Source: Haloechinothrix aidingensis
Lineage (GTDB): Bacteria; Actinomycetota; Actinomycetes; Mycobacteriales; Pseudonocardiaceae
Direction: 5' to 3'
Length of the DNA: 64,000 nucleotides
NCBI RefSeq assembly: GCF_013450155.1
Contig: NZ_JACCKD010000007.1
Coordinates: 1 to 64,000 of the forward strand
A program made the position numbers and the translations under genes. This document shows, in pieces, positions 34,480 to 43,301 of the stretch (position 1 is its first letter; every line of letters begins with the position of its first letter). The notes beneath the pieces are model-generated. The model was not told the DNA's origin. It made no database searches and saw nothing but the letters and a program-made list of their open reading frames with translations.

Positions 34480-37361
34480 CGGCGACCTCCCGATCCCGGA
34501 AGCGGTTCCGTGGCCTCGTACCGCGAGTCCGGCTCGCCCGGCTCGCCCGGCTCGGCGGCGACGGTGCCGGCGGGATCGCTGCGCCGGTTGCCGGTCTCCG
34601 TGCCCGGCGGAACGTCCTCCACACCCAGCCGGTTCAGCGCCGTCACGGTCACGCCGATCACGGCGAGGTACACGCCGATGTCGAACACCAGCGCCGTGCT
34701 GAAGTGGTAATGCCCGCCGCCGAACAGCGGGATATCGGCGTGCAACGGCCGCAGGAACCCGCCGTCGCCGAACCCGAGCACGCCGACGAGCGTCGCCACA
34801 CCGACACCGCTCGCGATCAACCCGACGTAGGGCCACCGGATCGGCGCGGCTTCCGCCGAGGAGGCGCTCAGGTAGGCCAGCGCGAATCCGGCCCCACCGA
34901 CGAGTGCGGCGATGAAGCCGCCACCTGGCTCGCCGTGCCCGCGCACCAGCAGGTACAGCGACAGCACGACCAGCACCGGGGCGAGCCAGCGGCCGACCGT
35001 ACGTGCCAGGATCATGTTCCCGGCAGGCGAACCGATCGGGGTCCCGATGTACCGCGCCGCCTGCGGGCTGGAGTCACCACGCATCAGGCCGTTGACCTCG
35101 AGTACCGCGAGGATGACCACGCCTGCGAGACCGAGGACGGTCAGCTCCCCGAGGGTGTCCAGCGCACGGAAGTCCACGAGGATCGTGTTGACCACGTTCG
35201 TACCGCCGGTCTCCTCCTTGGCCTCCCGCAGGAAGTACTCGCCAGCGCCGGAGATCTCGCGCCGCCCGGTGAACGCGAACGTGCCGACCGCGGCGGCGCC
35301 GCCCGCGAGCAGCGCGACCCCGGCAGCCACCGACTTCCGTAGCGCGCCCGTCGAGTGGAAGGACTTCGGCAGCCTGCGCAGGACGAGCACGGCCACCACG
35401 ACCGTGAGCACCTCGACGAGCAGCTGTGTCAGCCCGACGTCCGGAGCGCCGAGGATGAAGAAGAACAGCGCTATGACGAACCCGATCACGCCGAGCAGGG
35501 CCAGCCCCGCCAACCGCGACCGGGTGAGCACGATCCCGACGGTCCCCCCGGCCACCAGGGCCATCAGCAGCCAGTCCATCGGCCGGGTGACCGGCTCGGG
35601 AAACGGGGGGACGCGCACTCCCGTCAGCAACGCTCCCGCCCCGAATGCGGCGAGCACCACGAACGGGACGGCCAGATGCCGAGCCGGCGAGAACGTCCGT
35701 GTGAGCCCGGCGACCCGCGCGCCGAAGGTGATCGCGGCGGCGTGGCACCGCTCGAAGACCTGCACACCGGTAACGGGGAACAGCCTGCGGTCCAGCAACC
35801 GGTCGATGAACTCGCGGCGCAGGAACAGCACCACACCGACGGCGATGGTGACGACCGACATGTACAGCTCGGGCGCGACGCCGTGCCACAGGCCCAGGTG
35901 TATCTCGCCCGGGGTGCCGCGCGTGTCGAGGACGACACGGTCGATCAACGGGTCCAGCCAGCCCGCGAAGAACCCGAGCACGAGCCCGGCGATCGAGGAG
36001 ACCGCGGCAGGCAGCAGGAACACCAGCGAGGGTTCCCGCAGCCTCGTCTGCGTGGTCGGCCCGCCGAAGGCGCCGTAGACGATCCGGAACGAGTACGCGA
36101 ACGTCAGTATCGCGCCGACCACGGCGGCGGCCCCGACGAGCGGGCCCACCACGGCAGGGCCGGGGGCCTCGAGGTAGCTCGCGAAGAGCTTCTCCTTGGA
36201 GATGAAGCCCAGCAACGGTGGCACACCGGCCATGGACAGCGCCGACAGCGCGGCCAGGCCCGCTGTGATCGGCATGACCCGGCGCAGGCCGGTCAGCCTT
36301 CGGATATCCCTGCTTCCGACTTCCCGGTCGATCACGCCGACGAGCATGAACAGCGTGGCCTTGAACAGCGCGTGCGCCAGGGTGTGCACACCCGCCGCAG
36401 CCAGGGCCCCTGGAGTCCCGATGCCGATGACCGCGACGAGGAACCCGAGCTGGCTCACCGTGGAGTAGGCGAGCAGCTCCTTGAGGTCGTGACGTTGCAG
36501 CGCGAACAACGCCGCCATGATCGCCGTCAGCAGCCCGACGCCGATGAGCAGGACGTTCCAGGTGATGTTGTCGGCCAGCGCGGGCGAGAAGCGCATCAGC
36601 AGGTAGATACCTGCCTTGACCATCGCGGCGGCATGCAGGTACGCGCTGACCGGCGTGCTCGCCGCCATCGCGTCCGGCAACCAGTAGTGGAACGGAAACT
36701 GTGCCGACTTGGTGAACGCGGCGATGATGACCAGCACACCGGTCGTGGTCGCGAACGCCGGATCCTCCTGCCACGCGGGGTCGGCCAGGATCACGCTGAG
36801 CCGGGAGGTGCCGATGTGCACGATCATCGTGATCACGGCACCGAGCAACGCCAGCCCACCGGCGACGGTGAGCAGCAGCGTACGTATCGCGGGCTGGTTC
36901 GCGGAGTGTCCGGTTCGTCCGATCAGGAAGAACGAGCAGACCGTCGTCAGCTCCCAGAAAACGAACAGCAGTACCACGTCATCGGCGACGACGAGCCCGA
37001 ACATGGCGGCGGCGAACAGCGCCATGAGGAAGTAGTAGTCGCCGTGCTTACCCCGGCTGAAGTAGCGCGCCGAGTAGCCCATGATCAGCGCGCCGACGCC
37101 GAGTACCAGGATGACGAACAGCAGGCCGGTGCCATCGAGGCGGAAGTCGAACAGCACGTCGATGGCAGGCATCCACGGCGCGGAGTACTCGATCTCCTCG
37201 TCGTGGGTGATGATGCGCGGTGCTTCCACGGCCAGCACGGCACCGAGCGCGAGGAAGATCACGGCCAGCAGCCAGCCCGCTGCCCTCCCGACGAACCGAT
37301 CGAGGACGGGCGCGGCCACCGCGACAAGAACGAGCAGGCCAAGAACCAATGGCAGTACCAC
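34476..37361 (-). CDS. mrpA: Mrp antiporter subunit A fused to subunit B
   Basis: Largest antiporter subunit, 961 aa. The N-terminal two thirds are NuoL-like (VLGVGALIMGYSARYFSRG, WELTTVCSFFLIG, FTKSAQFPFHYWLPDAMAASTPVSAYLHAA, ALFKATLFMLVGVIDREV). Residues from about 780 to 935 are a complete MrpB domain (GHGEPGGGFIAALVGGAGFA), the fused arrangement common in actinobacteria. GTG 37361 is preceded by GAAAGGGCGG. It is the first gene of mrpABCDEFG, whose genes overlap by four bases each, so the complex should be made in stoichiometric amounts. The expected role is Na+ or Ca2+ extrusion and pH control. Confidence 0.95.
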   Translation of the reverse strand: MVLPLVLGLLVLVAVAAPVLDRFVGRAAGWLLAVIFLALGAVLAVEAPRIITHDEEIEYSAPWMPAIDVLFDFRLDGTGLLFVILVLGVGALIMGYSARYFSRGKHGDYYFLMALFAAAMFGLVVADDVVLLFVFWELTTVCSFFLIGRTGHSANQPAIRTLLLTVAGGLALLGAVITMIVHIGTSRLSVILADPAWQEDPAFATTTGVLVIIAAFTKSAQFPFHYWLPDAMAASTPVSAYLHAAAMVKAGIYLLMRFSPALADNITWNVLLIGVGLLTAIMAALFALQRHDLKELLAYSTVSQLGFLVAVIGIGTPGALAAAGVHTLAHALFKATLFMLVGVIDREVGSRDIRRLTGLRRVMPITAGLAALSALSMAGVPPLLGFISKEKLFASYLEAPGPAVVGPLVGAAAVVGAILTFAYSFRIVYGAFGGPTTQTRLREPSLVFLLPAAVSSIAGLVLGFFAGWLDPLIDRVVLDTRGTPGEIHLGLWHGVAPELYMSVVTIAVGVVLFLRREFIDRLLDRRLFPVTGVQVFERCHAAAITFGARVAGLTRTFSPARHLAVPFVVLAAFGAGALLTGVRVPPFPEPVTRPMDWLLMALVAGGTVGIVLTRSRLAGLALLGVIGFVIALFFFILGAPDVGLTQLLVEVLTVVVAVLVLRRLPKSFHSTGALRKSVAAGVALLAGGAAAVGTFAFTGRREISGAGEYFLREAKEETGGTNVVNTILVDFRALDTLGELTVLGLAGVVILAVLEVNGLMRGDSSPQAARYIGTPIGSPAGNMILARTVGRWLAPVLVVLSLYLLVRGHGEPGGGFIAALVGGAGFALAYLSASSAEAAPIRWPYVGLIASGVGVATLVGVLGFGDGGFLRPLHADIPLFGGGHYHFSTALVFDIGVYLAVIGVTVTALNRLGVEDVPPGTETGNRRSDPAGTVAAEPGEPGEPDSRYEATEPLPGSGGRR

Positions 37362-37857
37362 GAAGCCGCCCTTTCAACGGATGCACGGCAGGGAAAGACT
37401 ATCCGGCGACAGCATCCCGGAACGGTGTGCTGTCAGCACCTCGCCTTACCCGACGGGGGGCATCCGCTGCCGTGGTGACCCCACGTACTGCTGTATCCAT
37501 TGGTACCGGTCGAACGTGACGGTGCCGCGGAGGCGGGCTCACCGGCGAGCACCCCGGCCACGACGCGCAGTCCGGACAGTCTCAACCGCGGAAGGCACAG
37601 CTGTCGGCTCATGACCGCTCGCACCTCGACTTCCTCGGCCTCGCCCGTTCGGTTGCGAGCAGCACGATATCAGTCCAACGGCTGACGGAAAGGAGATCAG
37701 CAACCGAGATCGTGCTCTTCGTCACAGGTCACAGTGGGTTTCGTCACCGAACACACGTCCGAGCCAACCGGCCCCCGTCGAGGGGTGCGAGCACGGGACA
37801 CACGCGACAATCGAGGTCAGTGCATCACCCGCAGTGTTCCATGGCACGATTGGGCCC
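37362..37857. other. Long divergent gap between mrp operon and holin-like gene
   Basis: Nearly 500 bases with no firm gene. It should contain the mrp promoter (leftward) and the promoter of the rightward gene. GTCACAG occurs twice in tandem at 37721-37734, with another GTCAC at 37743-37747; repeats of this kind are bound by the MtrA response regulator in mycobacteria, but the spacing here is tighter. One leftward 63-codon frame (37624-37433) starts MRAVMSRQLCLPRLRL and has a signal-peptide-like beginning; there is no further support for it. Confidence 0.45.
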
Positions 37858-38388
37858 GTGAATCAACGCAGCGAGAGCCACGACGCAGCGGGCATGCCCT
37901 ACCTTCCCCTGTCGGAAGAACAGGGCGGCAACGGCGCGGGTGGTGACCAGTCCATCGGCTCGCTGGTGCGAGACGCCTCCGAGCACGTGTCCACACTCGT
38001 CCGCGCCGAGTTCGAACTGGCCAAGTCCGAGGTCGTCGGCGAGGTCAAGAAGGGCGTCAGGGGCAGTGTCTACTTCATCATCGCCGGGGTCGTAGCGCTG
38101 TACAGCTCGTTCTTCTTCTTTTTCTTCCTCGGCGAGCTGCTGTCCGAATGGTTGATGCGCTGGGCGTCCTTCGGCATCGTCTTCCTGCTCATGCTCGTCA
38201 CCGCCGGGGTCTTCGCCTACCTCGGGTACCGGAAGGTACGCAGGTTGCGAGCGCCGGAACGCACCATCACCAGCGTCAAGGACACCGCGGCGAGCCTGCG
38301 GCGCGGGCACGAGGCGGACGGCAGCAGTACGTTCGCCGGGCACGAAGGTGGTGTCGACGCGCCGCACGGCAGCCGAGCCCGCCCGTGA
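37858..38388 (+). CDS. Phage-holin-like membrane protein (PF07332/DUF1469)
   Basis: Membrane protein of 176 aa at the position of Rv3669. GTG 37858 follows a CACGAT -10-like hexamer by six bases, so it may be leaderless. A polar N-terminus leads to a conserved helix (SLVRDASEHVSTLVRAEFELAKSEV), then two membrane helices, the first with an unusual run of six Phe (SSFFFFFFLGELL), and a polar C-terminus. Members are common in actinobacteria next to marP and are not proven holins. It overlaps the following hydrolase gene. Confidence 0.82.
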   Translation: MNQRSESHDAAGMPYLPLSEEQGGNGAGGDQSIGSLVRDASEHVSTLVRAEFELAKSEVVGEVKKGVRGSVYFIIAGVVALYSSFFFFFFLGELLSEWLMRWASFGIVFLLMLVTAGVFAYLGYRKVRRLRAPERTITSVKDTAASLRRGHEADGSSTFAGHEGGVDAPHGSRARP

Positions 38389-39358
38389 GCGACCCGGCAC
38401 CGACCCGATCGCGGTGACACCGACCCCCGACCCGTCCAGCATCCGCGTACCCGGCCCGTGGACACACCGGGACATCTCCGCCAACGGCATCTCGCTGCAC
38501 GTAGCCGAGCTCGGGTCGGGCCCGGTCGTCGTCCTGCTGCACGGCTTCGCGGAGTGCTGGTGGGTCTGGCACCGGCAGCTCGTCGACCTTGCCGAGGCCG
38601 GGTACCACGCGGTCGCGGTCGACCTGCGCGGTTACGGTGACTCGGACAAGACACCACGCGGTTACGACGCGTGGACGCTGGCCGGGGACATCTCCGGGCT
38701 CGTACGGGCGCTCGGGACCCGGAGCGCGCACCTCGTCGGGCACGCCTGGGGTGGGATGCTCGCCTGGACGGTCGCCGAGCTGCACCCGCGCGTCGTCGAC
38801 TCGATCGGAGCTGTCGGCGCCGCGCACCCCCTGGCGTACCGGCGCGCGATCGCTCGTGGGCTGATCCACCCGCACCGCCCGAGCCAGCTGCGCGCGGCCG
38901 CGCACGTCTTCCGTGCCCAACTACCGGTACTGGCCGAACGCTCACTGGTACGCCACGGGGCCGCTGCCGTTGAGACCCTGCTGCGTTCCTGGTCCGGGCC
39001 GGCCTGGCGGGAGAGCCGCGAGCTGCCCGCCGTGGCGGCCCGGCTGCGCGAGGCGATGCTCGTGCCCGGAGCGGCGCACTGCGCTCTCGAGTACTACCGG
39101 TGGGCGCTGCGCGCGCAGCTGCGCGCGGAAGGCAGGCGCTTCGCCGCCGCCGTCGGCCAGCCCTGCGTGCGTCCCGTGCTCCAGCTGCACGGGACCGAGG
39201 ACGGTTGCATCCTGCCCGAGACGGCACGCTCCTGCGCCCCCTGGTCCGGGCCGGGATCCCGCTTCGAGCACCTGCCCGGCATCGGCCACTATCCCCACCT
39301 CGAAGCCCCGGAACGCACCTCCCAGCTCCTCCGCGAGTGGCTGGCCGAGATGCGCTGA
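38348..39358 (+). CDS. Alpha/beta hydrolase (EphE-like) lacking the nucleophile
   Basis: Epoxide-hydrolase-like protein at the position of ephE (Rv3670). The HGFAE oxyanion motif and the C-terminal histidine region (GIGHYPHLEAPE) are present. The nucleophile elbow reads VGHAWGGM, so Ala replaces the Asp of epoxide hydrolases (GHDWGG); a catalytic role of that type is not possible as read. The start is uncertain: GTG 38348 overlaps the upstream gene by 41 bases and has AAGG just before it, while GTG 38414 would begin 26 bases after the upstream stop (314 aa). The position beside marP suggests an envelope-related job. Confidence 0.85.
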   Translation: MVSTRRTAAEPARERPGTDPIAVTPTPDPSSIRVPGPWTHRDISANGISLHVAELGSGPVVVLLHGFAECWWVWHRQLVDLAEAGYHAVAVDLRGYGDSDKTPRGYDAWTLAGDISGLVRALGTRSAHLVGHAWGGMLAWTVAELHPRVVDSIGAVGAAHPLAYRRAIARGLIHPHRPSQLRAAAHVFRAQLPVLAERSLVRHGAAAVETLLRSWSGPAWRESRELPAVAARLREAMLVPGAAHCALEYYRWALRAQLRAEGRRFAAAVGQPCVRPVLQLHGTEDGCILPETARSCAPWSGPGSRFEHLPGIGHYPHLEAPERTSQLLREWLAEMR

Positions 39359-39380
39359 GCGGCGCCGGGGGTCGCGGCCG

Positions 39381-40481
39381 TCAGAGTCGCTTCGCGCGCA
39401 GTGGCGCACCGAGCTCGTGCAGGTAACGCAGCACGTGCCCGTAGGAGCGCAGCAGCCCGCACTCGCTGTAGCCGATGCCGTGCTCGGCGCAGAACCGCTG
39501 CACCATGACCTGCGCCCTGCGTAGGTTCGGGCGCGGCATCGTCGGGAACAGGTGATGCTCGATCTGGTAGTTGAGACCACCGAGCGCTGCGTCCACCCAC
39601 GGGCCGCCACGTACGTTGCGCGCGGTCAGGACCTGCTTGCGCAGGAAGTCCAGAGAGTCGTCCGCGGACAGCGTCGGCATGCCCTTGTGGTTCGGGGCGA
39701 ACGCGCATCCCATGTACAGGCCGAGCAAGCCCTGGTGCACCGCGATGAACACCACCGCTGTCAGTGGCGACAGGACCAGGAACACCAGCGCGAGGTAGCC
39801 GCCGAGATGCGCGATCAGCAACCCCGCTTCGAGCTTGCGCGATGCCACCTCACCGCGCCACACGGCACGGACGCTTGTCCAGTGCAGGTTCAGCCCTTCG
39901 AGCAGCAGTACCGGGAAGAACAGGATGGCCTGGTACTTCGCCATCCATCGCAGGAACCCGCGCTTCATGGTCGACTGGCCCGTGGTGAAGGCGAACATCG
40001 CGATGTTTATATCGGGATCGTCGTCCTCGTGGTTCGGGTTCGCGTGGTGGCGGTTGTGCTTACCGACCCACCACCCGTAGCTCATCCCGACGAGTCCACC
40101 ATGGGCATAGCCGATCACGTCGTTGGCTCGCTTGCCCCGGCAGATCTGGCGGTGCCCCGCGTCATGACCGACAAAGGTCAGCTGGGTGAACGTGATCGCG
40201 AACAACACCGCCGTGAACAGCTGCCACCACGAGTCGCCGATGAATACGAAGAGCGCGCATACACCCGCCAGTACCGCCAGGTTCACGGCGATGCGCGCGC
40301 TGTAGTAGCCGCGCCGCCGCTCGAACAACCCGGCCCGCTTGACACTACGAGCCAGCTCGGCGAACTCGGTCGGCCTCCTCGGCCGGACGGGTGGGACGTT
40401 GCCGACTGATGACCACATGAAGACTCCCGGCTCTGCTCGGCGAGCCGCCGGGGTCCGGGACGGAACATTCGCGGATGTCAC
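39381..40481 (-). CDS. Membrane fatty acid desaturase
   Basis: Di-iron acyl-lipid or acyl-CoA desaturase, 366 aa. Three histidine boxes are intact: HDAGH, HNRHH and QIEHH; the Gln in the last box is typical of front-end or linoleoyl-CoA-type desaturases, although no cytochrome b5 domain is fused. Four hydrophobic helices flank the boxes. GTG 40481 follows GGGAGATGC; ATG 40418 with GGGAG five bases upstream is an equal alternative (345 aa). Electrons must come from a separate reductase. The gene is inserted between the ephE-like gene and marP, which are neighbours in mycobacteria. Three alternating heptamers before the start suggest specific repression. Confidence 0.92.
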   Translation of the reverse strand: MTSANVPSRTPAARRAEPGVFMWSSVGNVPPVRPRRPTEFAELARSVKRAGLFERRRGYYSARIAVNLAVLAGVCALFVFIGDSWWQLFTAVLFAITFTQLTFVGHDAGHRQICRGKRANDVIGYAHGGLVGMSYGWWVGKHNRHHANPNHEDDDPDINIAMFAFTTGQSTMKRGFLRWMAKYQAILFFPVLLLEGLNLHWTSVRAVWRGEVASRKLEAGLLIAHLGGYLALVFLVLSPLTAVVFIAVHQGLLGLYMGCAFAPNHKGMPTLSADDSLDFLRKQVLTARNVRGGPWVDAALGGLNYQIEHHLFPTMPRPNLRRAQVMVQRFCAEHGIGYSECGLLRSYGHVLRYLHELGAPLRAKRL

Positions 40482-40483
40482 GC

Positions 40484-40522
40484 ATCTCCCGGTGCGTCAG
40501 GGAGATGCGGTAGGTATCTCCC
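40484..40522 (-). promoter_or_regulatory. Three alternating ATCTCCC/GGGAGAT heptamers, candidate operator
   Basis: ATCTCCC at 40484-40490, GGGAGAT at 40500-40506 and ATCTCCC at 40516-40522 repeat with exactly nine bases between each, so two overlapping inverted repeats share the middle half-site. They lie just before the desaturase start. CATACT at 40528-40523 (leftward) is a possible -10, which would put the operator over the transcription start and leader. Confidence 0.6.
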
Positions 40523-40592
40523 AGTATGACACCAACCCCCCGGCAACGCCCAGCTTCGTCGCGCAGCCGCGCCGACCTCGTACGCGCTCCCG

Positions 40593-41774
40593 TCACACGC
40601 AGGGGCCGGTGCCGACCTCCTGGGTCATGCGGGGTGCGGACTGGACCTCGGAGTCGACCTGGTCCGCGGTGAGCGTGAAACCGGTGTCCGGATCCTGCAC
40701 CGACGCGCCGAAGACCACACCGACGACTCGGCCCTGCGGGTCGATCATCGGCCCGCCCGAGTTGCCGCTTTGCACCTCGGCCCGCACCGTGAACACGTCA
40801 CGCTGCACGGTCGCGCGGTCGTAGATGTCCGGGCCCCGCAGGTTGGTGCGGTCCCGGATGCGCCCCGACGTCGCGGTGTACGGGCCGTCCAGCGGGTACC
40901 CGAGCACGATGACGTTGTCCCCGGGGCTGCCGGGCCGCCGAGCGAAGTCCATCACGGGAGCCTGCAACTGGGGGACCGCCAGGACGGCGACGTCCGTTCC
41001 GGGGTCGAAGTGCACCACCGTTGCGGGGCGTGCACCGGCGCCGGTCTCCACGCTGACCGACTCGGTGCCGGCCACCACGTGCGCATTGGTCATCACCCGC
41101 TGCGGGGAGATCACGAAACCGGTGCCTTCCAGCGCACGACCGCAGGATGGCGCGTCGCCGCGAATCTTGAGCACGCTCGGCCGCACCTCCTGCACGACCG
41201 GGCTGGCTTGTAGCTGCGGGTCCGGCGGCTCCACGTCCGGCGCGGGCGGTTGCGCGAACGGCTGCTCGAAGGTGGGAAAGCCGGAGACATCCAGCAGGTT
41301 ACGCAGGTCGTTCGGTAGCCGCTGGGCCTGCGGCGGCATGACATCGTTGACGCCACCGAGCACAACCGAGTTGTTGATCGCCGAGGTCAGCGCCGGAAGC
41401 CCGCTGACACTGGTCAGTGGGACGGCGACGAGCCACGCGACGACGAAGACCACGGCGCCCTGCACCACGGCACCGAGCGTGTGGTCCACCCCGGCCAGCT
41501 TCGGTGTGGCGAGGCGTTCCTTGATCGTGCGACCGATCCACACGCCGAAGGTCTCGCCGAGCGCGATGAGGAAGACCACCGTCGCCATCGCCAAGGCGAC
41601 CTTGGCGACGGGATCGTCGAAGAAATCGACGATACTCGGCGCCACCCGGATACCGAGGACGGCACCGGCGAGCACGCCGAGGAACGCGGGTAGTGCCACG
41701 ACCACGCCCTGCCGGCCACCGGAGACGGCCGCGAGCAACGCCAGCAGCACGACCAGCAGATCAACCCAGTTCAC
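40593..41774 (-). CDS. marP: MarP-like membrane serine protease
   Basis: Periplasmic trypsin-fold protease anchored by four membrane helices (residues 1-120), 393 aa. The catalytic triad is H232 (NAHVV), D261 (GTDVAV) and S339 (GNSGGP). C211 (SCGRAL) and C392 (GPCV at the end) match the disulfide that stabilises M. tuberculosis MarP (Rv3671c). In mycobacteria MarP is needed for acid resistance and activates a peptidoglycan hydrolase. ATG 41774 starts the gene. The next gene upstream on the strand is the Nudix gene, 163 bases away, so marP may have its own promoter. Confidence 0.95.
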   Translation of the reverse strand: MNWVDLLVVLLALLAAVSGGRQGVVVALPAFLGVLAGAVLGIRVAPSIVDFFDDPVAKVALAMATVVFLIALGETFGVWIGRTIKERLATPKLAGVDHTLGAVVQGAVVFVVAWLVAVPLTSVSGLPALTSAINNSVVLGGVNDVMPPQAQRLPNDLRNLLDVSGFPTFEQPFAQPPAPDVEPPDPQLQASPVVQEVRPSVLKIRGDAPSCGRALEGTGFVISPQRVMTNAHVVAGTESVSVETGAGARPATVVHFDPGTDVAVLAVPQLQAPVMDFARRPGSPGDNVIVLGYPLDGPYTATSGRIRDRTNLRGPDIYDRATVQRDVFTVRAEVQSGNSGGPMIDPQGRVVGVVFGASVQDPDTGFTLTADQVDSEVQSAPRMTQEVGTGPCV

Positions 41775-41937
41775 TCGTTCTCCTCACCACCGATCCACGT
41801 GACCGTACATACCGCCGGCAGGGCCACGCGCGGACCCCGGCCGAGCAGCTGCCGGATCGTGCGGGCCTCCGCGATGCCGTCACCGGTGCATCGCCGAGCC
41901 GTGGCCAGCCCTCCTGAGTACTCAACGCGGCGCTCGC

Positions 41938-42669
41938 CTAACGGATGTGCTGACCGTGTTCGTGTAACGCTACGTCAAGCGGGCGAACGTCCGACGTGTC
42001 CCACTCCCGCTCCCAGCCTCCGAGCCAGAGCAGCACGCTGAGCAACCCCGCGGTGAAGCCCCACACGAAGAGACCGTCGACGGCGAAGGCGGGCCCCTGC
42101 CATCCCGCGTCCTCCCGGCGCACCTGGAACCGGTTGGCAGGCTCGGCCAGGCTGGACAGCCGCACCCGCGCCACGGCGGCCGTCTCCCGGGGGTCGGCGG
42201 CGTGTACGGGCGTCGGGCGATCCCAGTGCGCGAGGACCGGCGTGACCGCGAACGCGGACACCGGCACGTACAGCTCCGGAAGCAGCGCCACCGGCCGCAC
42301 ACCCAGCGGGTCGACGCCGGTCTCCTCGCGCGCCTCCCGCAGGGCCGTGTCGACCGGCCCGCTGTCGGTCATCTCGGCGCCACCGCCGGGGAAGGCCACC
42401 TGGCCGGCGTGCGCGCCCATCTCGTCGGCCCGGCGCAGCAGCAGCACGTCCGGATCGGGTGTGACGCCGTCCCCCGCGTCACCGAGCAGCATCAGCACCG
42501 CAGCCGACCGGGTCGACGAGTCCCGCGGGGGTGTGAACCGGGTGAACAGCCCGGCATCGAGGTCACCGGCGATATCCACCAAACCCCGTAGCCAAGACGG
42601 CACCTCACGCGGGTCGACGAGCGCCCCGTGATGACGCCCCGCGCTGTTCGCTCGGCTTGCTTCGGTCAC
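41938..42669 (-). CDS. Nudix hydrolase, CoA pyrophosphatase type (Rv3672c)
   Basis: Mg-dependent pyrophosphohydrolase, 243 aa. The Nudix box GGGAEMTDSGPVDTALREAREETGV is complete, and VAFPGGG precedes it as in CoA diphosphatases. GTG 42669 overlaps the stop of the thioredoxin-like gene (GTGA). A hydrophobic C-terminal segment (VWGFTAGLLSVLLWLGGW) is typical for this subgroup. It is the last gene of an operon with nth and the membrane thioredoxin, all in the Rv3672c-Rv3674c order. Confidence 0.93.
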   Translation of the reverse strand: MTEASRANSAGRHHGALVDPREVPSWLRGLVDIAGDLDAGLFTRFTPPRDSSTRSAAVLMLLGDAGDGVTPDPDVLLLRRADEMGAHAGQVAFPGGGAEMTDSGPVDTALREAREETGVDPLGVRPVALLPELYVPVSAFAVTPVLAHWDRPTPVHAADPRETAAVARVRLSSLAEPANRFQVRREDAGWQGPAFAVDGLFVWGFTAGLLSVLLWLGGWEREWDTSDVRPLDVALHEHGQHIR

Positions 42670-43301
42670 GTGCCACCTCCGTGCGCTTCTACGCCCTCCC
42701 GCACATCATCGACGCTGTAGAACACCCGCGGGTCCGTGATGAAGGTCACTTCTCCGCTCGGGGAGACGAAGTAGGACGCGGGCAGGGCGCGTGGCACGCC
42801 GAGCGCGTCGCGCACCGCCCCGGTCGAGCCCGCACCGTCGTGCACCGACGGGAACCGGACACCGAGCTCGGTGAGCATCTCGAGGCCGTCGACGGGGTCG
42901 CTCTCCACCTGCACCCCGAGCACGTTCACCCGGTCTTGCGACTGCGCGTACTCCTGCAGGATCGGAAGCTCCTCCCTGCACGGCCCACACCAGGTGGCCC
43001 ATACGTTGATCAGGGTCGCCTCACCGGCCAACGCGGCGCCGAGCGCCACCGGCTCACCGTCGCCGAGACACGCGGCGCGCACTCCTTCGAGGTCGTCGAC
43101 CTCGGCAGCGGCGCGCTCCCCTGTGGGGCAGGGGCGCAGATCGGCGTCCTGCCGCGCCCGTTCCAGCCCGGAGTCCTCGGCAGGACCGGGCCGCGAGTCG
43201 TCGCCTGCGCCGGAGTCCTTGCCGACCAGCGGCAGCAATGCGGCCACGGCTGCCAGCACGAGGACCCCGCACGCCAACGCCCACCGGGCAGCGGTACTCA
43301 C
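42666..43301 (-). CDS. Membrane-anchored thioredoxin-like protein (Rv3673c)
   Basis: Extracytoplasmic thiol-disulfide protein of the TlpA/ResA type, 211 aa. An uncleaved signal anchor (residues 8-27) is followed by an acidic linker and the thioredoxin fold with active site [13 protein letters not shown]; cis-Pro is in [10 protein letters not shown]. An extra Cys pair lies before the fold (RPCPTGER and RAACLGDG). GTG 43301 overlaps the nth stop by four bases. It probably reduces or oxidises envelope proteins; the partner is not visible here. Confidence 0.92.
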   Translation of the reverse strand: MSTAARWALACGVLVLAAVAALLPLVGKDSGAGDDSRPGPAEDSGLERARQDADLRPCPTGERAAAEVDDLEGVRAACLGDGEPVALGAALAGEATLINVWATWCGPCREELPILQEYAQSQDRVNVLGVQVESDPVDGLEMLTELGVRFPSVHDGAGSTGAVRDALGVPRALPASYFVSPSGEVTFITDPRVFYSVDDVREGVEAHGGGT

